From contig JAGVBT010000141.1 in the NCBI GenBank assembly GCA_020059605.1, forward strand, positions 1 to 58,806: DNA of 58,806 nucleotides, in the 5' to 3' direction. A model generated the notes under the pieces. That model had not been told where the DNA came from, made no database searches, and saw nothing but the letters and a program-made list of their open reading frames with translations. Numbering within the stretch: the first letter of the stretch is position 1; the number at the start of each line of letters is the position of its first letter. The translations under genes were made by a program, and so were the position numbers. This DNA is from Deltaproteobacteria bacterium (GTDB lineage Bacteria > Desulfobacterota > BSN033 > UBA1163). Of the stretch, positions 18,853 through 28,119 are shown in pieces.

Positions 18853-19173
18853 ATTAGATCCGATTAATGCTGCGCTCCCTTATGAAGTTACGATCGCAAA
18901 GAAGGGCTGAAAAATATCTATATAGAAAAATCCTGAAATCAGATTCGGGGGAAATGGGGACAGAGGTTTTTTCCCTTGATGTTACCCCGACCGACAGTTT
19001 GTAAAATAATGGCTGTTGGTTGAAAAATATCATAATTATATTATTATTATAAAGTATTATTGGGATAAAAAAACCTATGTAGATTCTCACCCGAGGCGGT
19101 ATAGGAATAATGAAAGAGGCTGTCCCACATGGAAAATTGGACTGGAATAACTAAACCATAGGAGGAAGTGAAC
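18853..19173 (+). promoter_or_regulatory. Intergenic region with a possible promoter for the saccharopine-dehydrogenase-like gene
   Basis: About 320 nt without a gene. A possible promoter is TTGAAA (19020-19025) and TATTAT (19042-19047) with a 16-bp spacer inside a very AT-rich block. At 18952-18964 AAATGGGGACAGA resembles words often left by IS200/REP-type elements, but no element can be delimited. The GGAGG at 19161-19165 serves the next gene. Confidence 0.4.
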
Positions 19174-20298
19174 ATGAAAGTACTCGTCATCGGCGGTTGT
19201 GGGGCGATGGGAAAAGCTATCGTCCGGGATCTCAATGAAAACCCTGAAGTTAATGAGATCGTCATTGGAGATATTGATCTATCAAAGGCACGGCCTTATG
19301 CAAACGAGGTGGAATCTCAAAAGATTTCGGTCAAAAAAGTGGACATCAAGATACAGAATCAGTTAATTAATGCCTGCAAGGGCATGAATGTGGTGGCCAA
19401 CGCTTCCTGGTATGAATTCAATTTGGAGGTCATGAAGGCCGCATTAAAGGCAAAATCACACTATCTTGATCTCGGGGGTCTTTATCATATTACAAAGAAA
19501 CAGTTGAAGCTTGACAAAGATTTCAAAAAGGCAGGCATTACGGCAATACTTGGAATCGGGGCAAGTCCGGGCATCACCAATGTGTTAGCAGGGCATGGGG
19601 CTTCAAAACTCGACTCCGTAGAGGAAGTCCACATCAGGACAGGTGCAAAAGGCGGGGGCGGATTCGCCTATTCCGCCAAGACAATCCTCGATGAAGTAAC
19701 GATGAACCCGGTTATCTTTGAGAAAGGGAAATTCAAAGAAGTCGAACCGCTTTCAGGGAAGGAGCGCTACCGCCTTCCTTCCCCGGTGGATGATGTCGAA
19801 GGGTTTTATTCAATTCATTCAGAATTAGCCACCCTACCCTTCACCATCAGGGGCGTCAAAACAGTCACTTTCCGGGTTGGCTTCTCGCCTTCTCTTCTCC
19901 AGAAGGTTAATGTTCTCCTTGAGCTGGGTCTGCTGAATACAGCCAAAATTCCAATGAAGGGGTTTAAACTTTCCCCCAAGGATTTCCTTTACAACTACCT
20001 GGGGACATTGAAAGCGCCTCCCTCTATGGATGAGTTCAAAGCACTTCAGGTGGAAGTCATCGGGAAAAAGGAGAGGACAACAAGAAAATTAGTTTTTGAG
20101 ACATTGGTTAAGTCTTCCAAGAAATGGGACCTCAGAGCAACAGCAGTTTGGACAGGTGTTCCGGCTGCCATCACGGCATTTTGGTTAGGGAAAGGAAAGA
20201 TTCCAATGAGAGGAGTTCTTGCACCTGAAATAGCGTTGGATGCCGAAGCTTTTATGAAAGATTTAGCCCAAAGGGATATCCGGATCATTCAAACTTAA
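19174..20298 (+). CDS. Saccharopine dehydrogenase-like NAD(P)-binding oxidoreductase
   Basis: 374 aa. The ATG at 19174 lies 8 nt after GGAGG; the GTG at 19168 is too close. The N-terminal Rossmann fold is VLVIGGCGAMGKAIVRDL, and LDLGGLYHITKKQLKLD plus LGIGASPGITNVLAGHGA match the saccharopine/carboxynorspermidine dehydrogenase family. These enzymes make or break C-N bonds of opine-like secondary amines or reduce imines. Placed just before an amino-acid importer, it may act on an amino acid or opine taken up by that importer. The reaction is not determined. Confidence 0.82.
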   Translation: MKVLVIGGCGAMGKAIVRDLNENPEVNEIVIGDIDLSKARPYANEVESQKISVKKVDIKIQNQLINACKGMNVVANASWYEFNLEVMKAALKAKSHYLDLGGLYHITKKQLKLDKDFKKAGITAILGIGASPGITNVLAGHGASKLDSVEEVHIRTGAKGGGGFAYSAKTILDEVTMNPVIFEKGKFKEVEPLSGKERYRLPSPVDDVEGFYSIHSELATLPFTIRGVKTVTFRVGFSPSLLQKVNVLLELGLLNTAKIPMKGFKLSPKDFLYNYLGTLKAPPSMDEFKALQVEVIGKKERTTRKLVFETLVKSSKKWDLRATAVWTGVPAAITAFWLGKGKIPMRGVLAPEIALDAEAFMKDLAQRDIRIIQT

Positions 20299-20379
20299 TG
20301 GATGTATATGGAAAGGGGGGATACCGTCGTTATCTATAAAAATGGCTCAAATCAAATACTTTAGGTGAAGGAGGGGAAA

Positions 20380-21168
20380 ATGAGAAAAAAGTCTTTTTTA
20401 ATGGAGTCCGTTTTTTTTACTGCATTTGTCTTCACTTTGGCCTTGGTTATTTCTGCCAATGCCGACGATTCGGTTGCGCGAGTGAAGAAGGCGGGAGAAT
20501 TGGTTATTGCTTCAACTGTGACAGGAGTTCCCACAACATTCATGGATACCAAGACGAATGAGGTTCAAGGTACAATGATCGATGCAGCCAAATATGTTGC
20601 AGATAAGCTGGGAGTAAAATTAAGGATCGTGGAGACACCCTGGTCGGCTTTGATTCCTTCGCTTACAGGGAAAAAAGTGGATCTGATTTGCGCGGCCATG
20701 GTGATTACAGAAAAAAGAAGAGAAGTCATCGATTTTTCAGATCCCGTCTTTCCTTATTGTGAGGCAATGGTTGTAAAAATGAGCGACCAAAAGCCTTATA
20801 AAACAATTACTGATCTTCAAGGACTCCGTGTCGGCGCGCAGGTGGGGACTATTTACGCCAAGGGACTCGAAGAGAGAGGAATCAAAGGGGTGAAAATCTA
20901 CGATAACATTGGGGAAATCATGATGGATATCACAAATGACCGTCTCGATGCATCGATTGTTGACGCCCCCGTAGCTGGTTACCTTGTCAAGTCAAAACCC
21001 GAATTCAAAGTGAGAATTGTGGAGACTTATCAACCGATGATGTGTGGAGATCTTGGCATTGGCACCAGAAAGGAAGATCAAGAACTGAAAAGAGAGATCA
21101 ACAAAATCGTTGCAGAGATGAAAGGAAAAGGAATCATAAAGGACATCCTCAAGAAATGGGGGCAATAG
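20380..21168 (+). CDS. Polar amino-acid ABC transporter substrate-binding protein (SBP family 3)
   Basis: 262 aa. The ATG at 20380 has GGAGGGG just upstream; the open frame begins 15 nt earlier without a ribosome site. A signal peptide covers about residues 1-29 and ends near SANAD. VKKAGELVIAST, AAKYVADKLGVKL, TPWSALIPSLTGKKVDLICA and SDPVFPYCEAMVV are SBP_bac_3 hallmarks. It captures an amino acid or similar ligand for the permease and ATPase that follow. A perfect 13-bp hairpin separates it from the permease gene. Confidence 0.92.
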   Translation: MRKKSFLMESVFFTAFVFTLALVISANADDSVARVKKAGELVIASTVTGVPTTFMDTKTNEVQGTMIDAAKYVADKLGVKLRIVETPWSALIPSLTGKKVDLICAAMVITEKRREVIDFSDPVFPYCEAMVVKMSDQKPYKTITDLQGLRVGAQVGTIYAKGLEERGIKGVKIYDNIGEIMMDITNDRLDASIVDAPVAGYLVKSKPEFKVRIVETYQPMMCGDLGIGTRKEDQELKREINKIVAEMKGKGIIKDILKKWGQ

Positions 21169-21180
21169 ACCAAGGAAGCC

Positions 21181-21215
21181 GTCGAGGCTTCGGAATATTC
21201 TACCGAAGCCTCGAC
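21181..21215 (+). other. Intercistronic hairpin after the amino-acid binding protein
   Basis: GTCGAGGCTTCGG (21181-21193) pairs perfectly over 13 bp with CCGAAGCCTCGAC (21203-21215), loop 9 nt. There is no U-run. As in the peptide importer at 7941-7968, it sits exactly between binding-protein and permease genes and could set their ratio. Confidence 0.7.
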
Positions 21216-21233
21216 TAAGGTGCTGACAGAGAG

Positions 21234-21887
21234 ATGGAAAAGCTATTACATAACATCATAGAATTCCTGCCAAGCCTTTTAAAGGGTACTCAGTTTACAA
21301 TACAGATTACCTTTTTTGCAATAATCATCAGCACGTTATTCGGATTTATCTTCAGCTTGTGCCTCATCTCAAAGAAGCGCTATTTGAACAAGCCGGTCAG
21401 GATTTTCATTAATATCATCCGGGGAACCCCGCTTCTCGTCCAAATGTTTTATGTCTATTTTGTCCTGCCTGATCTTGGCATCAAACTTGGAGCAATGCAG
21501 GCAGGCATACTTGCACTCAGCATCTGTTATGGGGCATATCATGCAGAGATATTTAGATCCGGCATTATCTCAATTACAATTGGTCAATGGGATGCAGCAA
21601 AATCAATTGGATTGAGATACCATCAGATCATGTCTAGAATTATCCTTCCACAGGCAGCAAGAATCATCCTTCCACCCATGGGAACCTCTTACATCATTCT
21701 CTTAAAGGATTCCTCCTTGGCTTCAGTGATCACCGTAAGAGAATTAACTCGGGCAGGCCAACTGATTGCCTCAACAACTTTTGAGAATCTAACTGTCTTT
21801 ACGATGGTTGCTGTCATCTATATCATTCTTACACAATTGCTAAATCTTTTCATCCACGCAATGGAAAAGAAGTATAGACTAAAATGA
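21234..21887 (+). CDS. Amino-acid ABC transporter permease (HisM/GlnP type)
   Basis: 217 aa with about five membrane segments. [20 protein letters not shown] begins the family domain, [17 protein letters not shown] is the HisM/GlnP hallmark and [20 protein letters not shown] is the coupling loop. It overlaps the ATPase gene by 4 nt (ATGA), so the two are translationally coupled. A single permease gene implies a homodimeric pore. Confidence 0.92.
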   Translation: MEKLLHNIIEFLPSLLKGTQFTIQITFFAIIISTLFGFIFSLCLISKKRYLNKPVRIFINIIRGTPLLVQMFYVYFVLPDLGIKLGAMQAGILALSICYGAYHAEIFRSGIISITIGQWDAAKSIGLRYHQIMSRIILPQAARIILPPMGTSYIILLKDSSLASVITVRELTRAGQLIASTTFENLTVFTMVAVIYIILTQLLNLFIHAMEKKYRLK

Positions 21888-22606
21888 TCGAAATCAAGAA
21901 TCTCCACAAGTTTTTCGGAAAAGCTCATATCCTGAAAGGGGTTCACCTCCAAGTAAAAAAGAGGGATGTTACCGTCATTGTGGGCCCGAGCGGATCTGGA
22001 AAGAGCACATTGCTGAGGTGTATCAATCGTTTGGAAGAAATTCAAGAGGGAGAGATATGGATTGATGGAGAAAACATTAGCAGCACATCCACTAATGTCT
22101 ATAAGGTTCGGGCTGAGGTGGGCATGGTTTTTCAACAATTCAATTTGTTTCCTCATATGAATGCTCTCCAAAATGTCACTTTGGGCCCCATCCTAACGAA
22201 TAAAAAACCGAAAAAGGAAGCAGAACATTCGGCGATGGAATTATTACGAAAAGTGGGACTATCGGGAAAGGAACAAGCCTATCCTTCACAATTGTCAGGG
22301 GGGCAACAGCAAAGAGTTGCTATTGCCCGTGCCCTTGCCATGCAACCCAAAGTAATGCTTTTTGACGAGGCAACCTCCGCACTGGACCCGGAGTTAGTGG
22401 GAGAGGTTTTAAATGTCATGAAGCAACTGGCCCAAGATGGAATGACAATGATTGTTGTTACTCATGAGATGGGTTTTGCAAAAGAAGTGGCGAACCGTGT
22501 CGCCTTTATGGACGAAGGGATTGTCGTTGAAGAAGGCCCACCGAACGAAATATTTGACCATCCAAAGACTCAGCGGGCTGCAAGCTTTTTTAGCAAGATT
22601 CTTTGA
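21884..22606 (+). CDS. Amino-acid ABC transporter ATP-binding protein (GlnQ type)
   Basis: 240 aa, the normal family length. Walker [11 protein letters not shown]-loop [17 protein letters not shown], signature [16 protein letters not shown], Walker [14 protein letters not shown] and H-loop VVTHEM are complete. It is the motor of the importer encoded by the two preceding genes. AOR-3 begins 51 nt downstream and is probably in the same transcript. Confidence 0.93.
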   Translation: MIEIKNLHKFFGKAHILKGVHLQVKKRDVTVIVGPSGSGKSTLLRCINRLEEIQEGEIWIDGENISSTSTNVYKVRAEVGMVFQQFNLFPHMNALQNVTLGPILTNKKPKKEAEHSAMELLRKVGLSGKEQAYPSQLSGGQQQRVAIARALAMQPKVMLFDEATSALDPELVGEVLNVMKQLAQDGMTMIVVTHEMGFAKEVANRVAFMDEGIVVEEGPPNEIFDHPKTQRAASFFSKIL

Positions 22607-22657
22607 CGATAAAGTCCCGATAATAATGTACCAAAATCAACAACAGGGGAAAGAACT

Positions 22658-24412
22658 ATGAAAGGTTTCTTTAATAAAATGCTGAGGATCAATCTCAAAA
22701 CCAAATCCTTTAAAGAAGAACCAATCCCTGATTCGGTTTTTGAAACCTATCTGGGGGGCAAGGGGCTCGGCACGTATCTTTTGATGAAGGAGAATCCTCC
22801 GGGAGTGGACCCGCTTTCTCCGGGCAATAAGCTCATCTTCTGCACAGGCCCGATCACCCATACCCGGATCTATGGCTCCTGTCGCCATGGGGTCTTTACC
22901 AAGTCACCCCTGACCGGGATCTTTTCGGAATCCTATGCTGGCGGAAGAGCAGCAGAACCTATGAGCCGGACAAGCTATGACGCTTTCATCTTTGAAGGTG
23001 CATCTGATCAGCCTGTTTGGATTGAAATCTCCGATCAGGGTGTCCTCTTTCACGACGCCAAAGACCTCTGGGGGAGAGAGACATACTCTACTGAAGACGA
23101 AGTACTAAAAAGAACCAACAAGAAAGGGGCCGGGGCCCTGGTCATCGGGCCTGCAGGTGAAAATCTCGTCCGGTATGCCGTCATTGAAAACGATTACTGG
23201 CGATCTCTTGGAAGAACCGGAGTGGGCGCTGTGATGGGATCAAAGAAGGTCAAGGCTATTGTCTTCCATGGGGAAAAGAAACGGGAGGTCGCCTATCCTG
23301 ACCGGATCGAGCAGTTTGCGAAAGAGACGTTAGAGCGGGGCAAAGACAACCCCGGAGTCCAGAACTATAAGAGAATGGGGACCCCCATGCTGGTGGCAAT
23401 GAATAATGCCGTTGGCGGGTTTCCATCGAAGTACTGGCATCTTGGGACGTTTGATGGGTGGGAGAAGATCAGCGCCGAAGCCCTTCTGGAACGCTGTCAG
23501 GTTAAACCCAGCGCCTGTCTCCGCTGTTTTGTCGCCTGCGGGAATTTGAGCGAAATTCTGCAAGGAAGGCATAAGGGGCTGAAGATCGAAGGGCCCGAAT
23601 ATGAGACGATCTATGCCTTTGGCGGGCTCTGCATGGTTCACGAGATCGAGGAAATTGCCTATCTGAACGATATCTGCGACCGCCTGGGCCTGGACACCAT
23701 TTCAGCCGGAAGCCTCTGCGCCTTTGCCATGGAGGCCTCGGAGATGGGGCGGATTACGGAAAAAATCCCATGGGGCGATGTGGATAAGATTGCCCAACTT
23801 CTCCACGACATCTCATCCAGGAAAGGGATCGGGGCCGTCCTGGCAGAAGGAATCCGGCATGCCTCAAAAGAATGGGATATGGAGGAGATTGCCATCCATA
23901 CCAGAGGCCTTGATCCTGCAGGTTATGACCCCCGGATTTTAAAGGGGATGGGGTTGGCTTATGCCACTTCCGATCGTGGAGCCTGCCATCTGAGGGCAAC
24001 GTTCTATAAGGCCGAACTGGCCGGGATGATTCCATCGGAGCAGATGGAAGGAAAGGCAAAACTTTTTCTTGAATTCGAAGACCGCTTTAACATCCATGAT
24101 GCCCTCATTTTGTGCCGGTTTTACCGGGACCTCTACTGGGATTGGAGTCACCTTTCTGGGATCGTAGAAATGACGACAGGCCTAAAATTGGATGAGGCTG
24201 GATTGAGAAGAATCTCGTCTACCATTCAGAACGAAACCCGTAGATTCAACCTTCGAGAAGATCTCAGCACAAAAGAAGATACCCTTCCGAAGAGGTTTTT
24301 TGACGAGCCCCTCGGCAAAGAGGGAAAGACACTTCGGAGAGAAGACCTTCGCCGGATGCTTCAGGATTATTACGCCCTGAGGGGTTGGAGCCCGGAGGGA
24401 ATCCCGCTCTAA
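22658..24412 (+). CDS. Aldehyde:ferredoxin oxidoreductase family protein (AOR-3)
   Basis: 584 aa. YLGGKGLGTYLLMKE and the pterin-binding region FCTGPITHTRIYGSCRHG open the protein. Cluster ligands are CLRCFVAC with a distal cysteine in LILCRFYRD. It is shorter than AOR-1 and AOR-2 and clearly divergent, so it is not a recent duplicate. Its position at the end of an amino-acid importer operon links its substrate to what the importer brings in. It ends the long + strand series and faces the benzoyl-CoA-pathway genes convergently. Confidence 0.9.
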   Translation: MKGFFNKMLRINLKTKSFKEEPIPDSVFETYLGGKGLGTYLLMKENPPGVDPLSPGNKLIFCTGPITHTRIYGSCRHGVFTKSPLTGIFSESYAGGRAAEPMSRTSYDAFIFEGASDQPVWIEISDQGVLFHDAKDLWGRETYSTEDEVLKRTNKKGAGALVIGPAGENLVRYAVIENDYWRSLGRTGVGAVMGSKKVKAIVFHGEKKREVAYPDRIEQFAKETLERGKDNPGVQNYKRMGTPMLVAMNNAVGGFPSKYWHLGTFDGWEKISAEALLERCQVKPSACLRCFVACGNLSEILQGRHKGLKIEGPEYETIYAFGGLCMVHEIEEIAYLNDICDRLGLDTISAGSLCAFAMEASEMGRITEKIPWGDVDKIAQLLHDISSRKGIGAVLAEGIRHASKEWDMEEIAIHTRGLDPAGYDPRILKGMGLAYATSDRGACHLRATFYKAELAGMIPSEQMEGKAKLFLEFEDRFNIHDALILCRFYRDLYWDWSHLSGIVEMTTGLKLDEAGLRRISSTIQNETRRFNLREDLSTKEDTLPKRFFDEPLGKEGKTLRREDLRRMLQDYYALRGWSPEGIPL

Positions 24413-24507
24413 ACCTTATGCTTTCGGTTCAAATTAAGCGGCTGCCTTTGAATGCCATGCCGGGAACGCGGAAATAAAAAAGAAAAACCGTCCCCTGAAT
24501 CGTTTAT

Positions 24508-24519
24508 CCCGTTAGAAAG
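24508..24519 (+). repeat. Dispersed CCGTTAGAAA word, single copy
   Basis: CCCGTTAGAAAG lies in the convergent gap between AOR-3 and dch. The same word recurs at 3404-3414 and as inverted pairs at 36483-36522 and 44097-44203. Confidence 0.5.
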
Positions 24520-24555
24520 CCCGGCTGCTTGCCCCCTTGAGAAATTTCCCAAGGT

Positions 24556-25323
24556 TTACTGGTCTTTCCATGTGGGTTTTCTTTTCTCCAGGAAGGCCTT
24601 GAGGCCTTCGGTGGCATCGTCTGTTTTCATCAATCGATCGAGATAGATTCTCTCAATGGCTTTGAGTCCCTGATCCATGTCGTCGTTAAGGCCGACAAGT
24701 ACAGCCTCCTTCGTCAACTTCAGAACGATCCCGCTCAATTTTCTGAACTTCTCGATCAACCCATTCAACTCCTCTTGAAGCGAAGCCTCGGGAACAACCC
24801 TATTCACCAATCCCAAGGCCAGCGCCTCCTGGGCGCCGATCGTATCGCCGGTGAGGATCAACTCCATCGCCTTCTTTCGTCCCACGATTCTCGGAAAGAT
24901 CAGGGCAGCAATGGGCGGAAAGACGCCGACCTGAATTTCTGGCTGCCCGAACTTCGCCTTTTCCGTAGCAAGCACCATGTCGCAATAAAGGGCCAGTTCA
25001 CAGCCTCCTCCGAGTGCAGCTCCGCTGACCACGCCGATGGAAGGAACTTTGAGCCCATCCATGAGCCTGAACATCTTATGAAAAGTCTCGATCATTTTAG
25101 GCCCCATCTCCCCGAGATGGTCCGCCACCTCCACGCCCACGGAGAAAGCCTTGCCCGTCGCCTGAATGACAAGGAGCTTCAGGCTTTTTTCCTTCATCAG
25201 GCTTTCGAGATAGGCATTGAACTCTCCCATCATTTCGAGGTTTAACCAGTTGAGCGGAGGGCGGTTCAGGGTAATAAAAACCACGCCATCTTTTAATTCG
25301 GTCTGAATATGCTTGAATGTCAT
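24556..25323 (-). CDS. dch: Enoyl-CoA hydratase family, probable cyclohexa-1,5-dienecarbonyl-CoA hydratase
   Basis: 255 aa. The start at 25323 has GGAGGTGA 5 nt upstream; the longer frame runs into a GC-rich repeat. Crotonase signatures are LNRPPLNWLNLEMM, GKAFSVGVEVADH and the oxyanion-hole region GAALGGGCELALYCDMV. Next to had and oah, this is most likely Dch/BamR, which adds water to the dienoyl-CoA formed by benzoyl-CoA reduction. It is separated from oah by an intrinsic terminator, so it may have its own promoter or depend on read-through. Assignment beyond crotonase rests mainly on context. Confidence 0.8.
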   Translation of the reverse strand: MTFKHIQTELKDGVVFITLNRPPLNWLNLEMMGEFNAYLESLMKEKSLKLLVIQATGKAFSVGVEVADHLGEMGPKMIETFHKMFRLMDGLKVPSIGVVSGAALGGGCELALYCDMVLATEKAKFGQPEIQVGVFPPIAALIFPRIVGRKKAMELILTGDTIGAQEALALGLVNRVVPEASLQEELNGLIEKFRKLSGIVLKLTKEAVLVGLNDDMDQGLKAIERIYLDRLMKTDDATEGLKAFLEKRKPTWKDQ

Positions 25324-25335
25324 TTTTTCACCTCC

Positions 25336-25551
25336 ATCTAACCCCCTCACCCCTGCCCTCTCCCCACTGAGATTGTGTCTTAATTCGCTTTTGTCACCAT
25401 GAACTCGTTGATTCACGTTCGTTCATCACTTCGTGCCAGGGTCTCGTAAGGTCTTGATTTTATTAGATGCCGAAACAAGTTCGGCATGACATTTTTCTTA
25501 TTTTCACCATTACGACACAGTCTTGCTATAGAGCGCGGTGGGAGAGGGGCT
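25336..25551. other. Gap between dch and the oah terminator with two repeat-like motifs
   Basis: No gene is seen. ATGCCGAA (25468-25475) and TTCGGCAT (25482-25489) form a short inverted repeat, and the stretch near 25336-25368 contains the CCCTCACCCC/CCTCTCCCC wording also found at 38945-38993. No clear promoter for dch was found. Confidence 0.4.
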
Positions 25552-25598
25552 AAAAAAAACACCCTCTGGGTGAGGAAGCTATCCAAACCCAAAGGGTG
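25552..25598 (-). terminator. Rho-independent terminator after oah
   Basis: Read on the - strand, CACCCTTTGGGT pairs with ACCCAGAGGGTG (12 bp, one G-U) around a 15-nt loop and is followed at once by eight U. It begins 24 nt after the oah stop codon. Confidence 0.85.
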
Positions 25599-25621
25599 CA
25601 GTTTCAGAACTCATGTCAACC

Positions 25622-26770
25622 TTATTTGCTCTGGGGTTTTCCCAGGACGTCTTCAAAGAAGGTTTCGTCCACGAGCTTGCCTTCGGCAATATTCTGGCGA
25701 TATTTAATGAAATCAATCGTATCGGCACCGGTGATCTTCTTCGTATTGAAGGCGCCGAACCCGAGGAAGGCCTCGCCCATCATGTTGGCAGCCAGCCAGT
25801 GCCTGTTAATGTTCTTTGTCTGATCCCAGAAGAATTTCTTCTTGTTCCGGATACCGTCGATGGACATAATCAAGCAGCCGGGGAAGAGATTCGCAAAAGT
25901 CCAGCAAATCTTCTCTACTTCCGCATCCAGAAGGGCGAAATCATATTCGTTGCTCTTCAGCTTATTGTTCACCCACTCCCTCGCCTTTTTGAATTCGTCT
26001 CCGGTCTTCATCTCTCCGTAGACGAGGTCGCCCTCTTTGACATAGGAATCGGTAATGACCTGGGGATTTCGAACCCACTGTCCTTTTTCATCTTTAAGAA
26101 CGGGAACACACTTTGTGATGAGCCCTTTTCGCCACATCTTATAGGCCGACCACATCTCGCAACTGATGCAGCTCCACATGGCATCCTCGATCGAAAGGAA
26201 GAAGGGGAGAAAGTCGGAAGCGCCGCCCACCGGAGCGGAGCCGTGCCGGGGACCGGCTTGTCCTAAAACGGCAAGGTCAGAGGCAACGGTCAGGTCGCAG
26301 GCGGTGCCGATCTCCTGCCCTCCGGCCACCCTCATCCCATTCACCCTGCAGATCACGGGCTTCTTGCACATCAGGATGGAGTCCACCATGTTGTTGAAGA
26401 GCTCCATGTAAGCCCCGTATTCCTCGGGCCGCATGCTGTAGTACTCCGAATACTCCTTGGTATTGCCGCCGGTGCAGAAGGAATAAGGTCCGGTGCCGGT
26501 GAATATCACGGCCACCACCGAGCGGTCGGTGGACGCATTTTCGAACCCGGCAATCACTCCCTTGACCATCTCTGTCGTGTAAGAGTTGTACTGGGCCGGG
26601 TTATTGAGCCTGATCCAGGCATTGTATAGCCCGGGGATGACATTTCCCTTGGGATCCTTTAAAGGTTTCTTCTCATACACCGTGCACGGGGGCTCCGTGC
26701 CCCAGTGTTCTGATCCATACCGGCTATGGTCCTTCATCTCGTGCTCTCTCGGCATCCATTTCAATGACAT
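25622..26770 (-). CDS. oah: 6-oxocyclohex-1-ene-1-carbonyl-CoA hydrolase (BamA/Oah)
   Basis: 382 aa, the usual length. GGAGGG precedes the ATG by about 5 nt. The protein is recognisable over its length as the ring-opening hydrolase of anaerobic benzoyl-CoA degradation: HWGTEPPCTVYEKKPL, WIRLNNPAQYNSYTTEM, SFCTGGNTKEYSEYYS, RVNGMRVAGGQEIGTACDL and GQAGPRHGSAPVGGASDF. It is a crotonase-superfamily enzyme that hydrates and cleaves the ring to give 3-hydroxypimelyl-CoA. bamA is widely used as a marker of anaerobic aromatic degraders. It lies between had and the terminator and belongs to the operon that starts at 30839. Confidence 0.93.
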   Translation of the reverse strand: MSLKWMPREHEMKDHSRYGSEHWGTEPPCTVYEKKPLKDPKGNVIPGLYNAWIRLNNPAQYNSYTTEMVKGVIAGFENASTDRSVVAVIFTGTGPYSFCTGGNTKEYSEYYSMRPEEYGAYMELFNNMVDSILMCKKPVICRVNGMRVAGGQEIGTACDLTVASDLAVLGQAGPRHGSAPVGGASDFLPFFLSIEDAMWSCISCEMWSAYKMWRKGLITKCVPVLKDEKGQWVRNPQVITDSYVKEGDLVYGEMKTGDEFKKAREWVNNKLKSNEYDFALLDAEVEKICWTFANLFPGCLIMSIDGIRNKKKFFWDQTKNINRHWLAANMMGEAFLGFGAFNTKKITGADTIDFIKYRQNIAEGKLVDETFFEDVLGKPQSK

Positions 26771-26854
26771 AAAAACCCTCCTTTCTGATTTTAGAATGAT
26801 GATTGTTAAATTGCTTTAAGATTGACCCTCGTTGAAGTTATTGTTTCTTTTTTA

Positions 26855-26976
26855 AATCCGAAATTCGAATGTCGAAGCTCGAAACAAATTCAAAACCAAA
26901 TGTTTCAATGACCCAAACTTTTTTATTCTTTTCATTTGCTATTGTTTCGAAATTCGTGCTTCGAATTTCGAATTTT
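26855..26976. repeat. Quasi-palindromic intergenic block made of TTCGAA-like words
   Basis: Left arm 26855-26889 and right arm 26942-26976 are imperfect reverse complements built from permuted TTCGAA/AATTCG words. It fills most of the gap between had and oah. Similar word-based blocks, each with its own word, occur at 28120-28177, 33744-33856, 37490-37625 and 38866-39060. Confidence 0.6.
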
Positions 26977-26979
26977 TAT

Positions 26980-28092
26980 TTAAAAATCCGGTGTTAAAAC
27001 AATCCTCTTCGCTGGCGATCCAGCCTTGTGAACCTCATCATAGACCGATGCAATTTGGCTCATGGGTCTCGTCTCGACAAAAGGCGCAATATCAATTTTC
27101 TTGGTCAGGACCATGTCGAGCACAATCGGATAATACTCCGGCAGGCATCCCCAGGTTCCAAGGATGTCCGCATCAAAGGCCATCAGTCTCGACATGCTAT
27201 ACTCATTTTTGGCCATTCCAAAGCCGATCAAAACCAGTTTACCCGTGAAGGAGAGGAGCTCGAGGGCCATATCCTGACCTGCCTTGGTGCCGCTCACCTC
27301 AAAAATCTTCCAGCCAAAACCAGCCTCTAACCCATTCTTCTTGCAGATCTCTCGAAATTCGGTTCGGATATCTTTCACCTGTTTGTCCTGAGAACTGATG
27401 GCGAAGTCAACGCCATACTTCAATGCCCTTTGTAACTTCTCAGGATTCCTTGCAATACCGATGACCGCCTTTGCTCCCAGAGCCTTGGCTGTCTGAGCCA
27501 TATAAACACCGACTCCTCCGGTCACCCCGACGATGATGACCTTATCCCCTGGCTGGAGGTCTGCTCTCTTGGCTGCCTGGTATGGGGTGGTCACGGCATC
27601 AGCCACCACCGCAAGGTGCTCCAAAGGAATGCTTCCGCGATTCCTCACCTCACAGAGATCAATGGAAGGAACTGGAATGTGGCTTGAATTTCCTCCATAG
27701 ATCCCGATGCTGTTTCCAGGCATCTTTTGGGCTAAGCAACGATTCCCACGACCGGTTTTGCAAAGCAGGCATTGACGGCAGGGCATCACCGAAGGGATAA
27801 TGACTTCTTTCCCAATCCACTTCTCATCTCCTGCAACGACTGTTCCACTGATTTCATGTCCGAGTGTTAAGGGCGGTTTGGATACGGTGGGAACACCATC
27901 ATAAAAGTATCCCAAATCGGTGTGACACACTCCGCATCCTGCCACCTTGACCAGTACCTCACCGGGGCCTAAGGTAGGGACTGGGATGGAAGCCTTTGCC
28001 AACTTGCCGGGGACAACCTCTCCTGTCTCCTTATTTTTGGCTGTCGGCTGAACCATTTGCCAAGTTTCAATCTTATCAGGTATTGCTGTCAT
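26980..28092 (-). CDS. had: 6-hydroxycyclohex-1-ene-1-carbonyl-CoA dehydrogenase (zinc alcohol dehydrogenase family)
   Basis: 370 aa from the ATG at 28092, about 8 nt after GGGGG; a GTG at 28101 overlaps that site. Catalytic zinc ligands include the Cys in CGVCHTDLGYFYDG and the His in TLGHEISGTVV; the structural zinc lobe is CRQCLLC...GNRC; the NAD fold is VTGGVGVYMAQTAKALGAK. Its position beside oah and dch identifies it as Had/BamQ, which oxidises the ring hydroxyl to the substrate of Oah. A plain Zn-alcohol dehydrogenase is the fallback call. Confidence 0.88.
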   Translation of the reverse strand: MTAIPDKIETWQMVQPTAKNKETGEVVPGKLAKASIPVPTLGPGEVLVKVAGCGVCHTDLGYFYDGVPTVSKPPLTLGHEISGTVVAGDEKWIGKEVIIPSVMPCRQCLLCKTGRGNRCLAQKMPGNSIGIYGGNSSHIPVPSIDLCEVRNRGSIPLEHLAVVADAVTTPYQAAKRADLQPGDKVIIVGVTGGVGVYMAQTAKALGAKAVIGIARNPEKLQRALKYGVDFAISSQDKQVKDIRTEFREICKKNGLEAGFGWKIFEVSGTKAGQDMALELLSFTGKLVLIGFGMAKNEYSMSRLMAFDADILGTWGCLPEYYPIVLDMVLTKKIDIAPFVETRPMSQIASVYDEVHKAGSPAKRIVLTPDF

Positions 28093-28119
28093 ATACTTCA
28101 CCCCCTTTTCTTATTTTGG

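Noticed and set aside
18941-18980. Insertion sequence remnant at the AAATGGGGACAGA word
   Set aside because: Only a short word is present, without terminal repeats or a transposase fragment.
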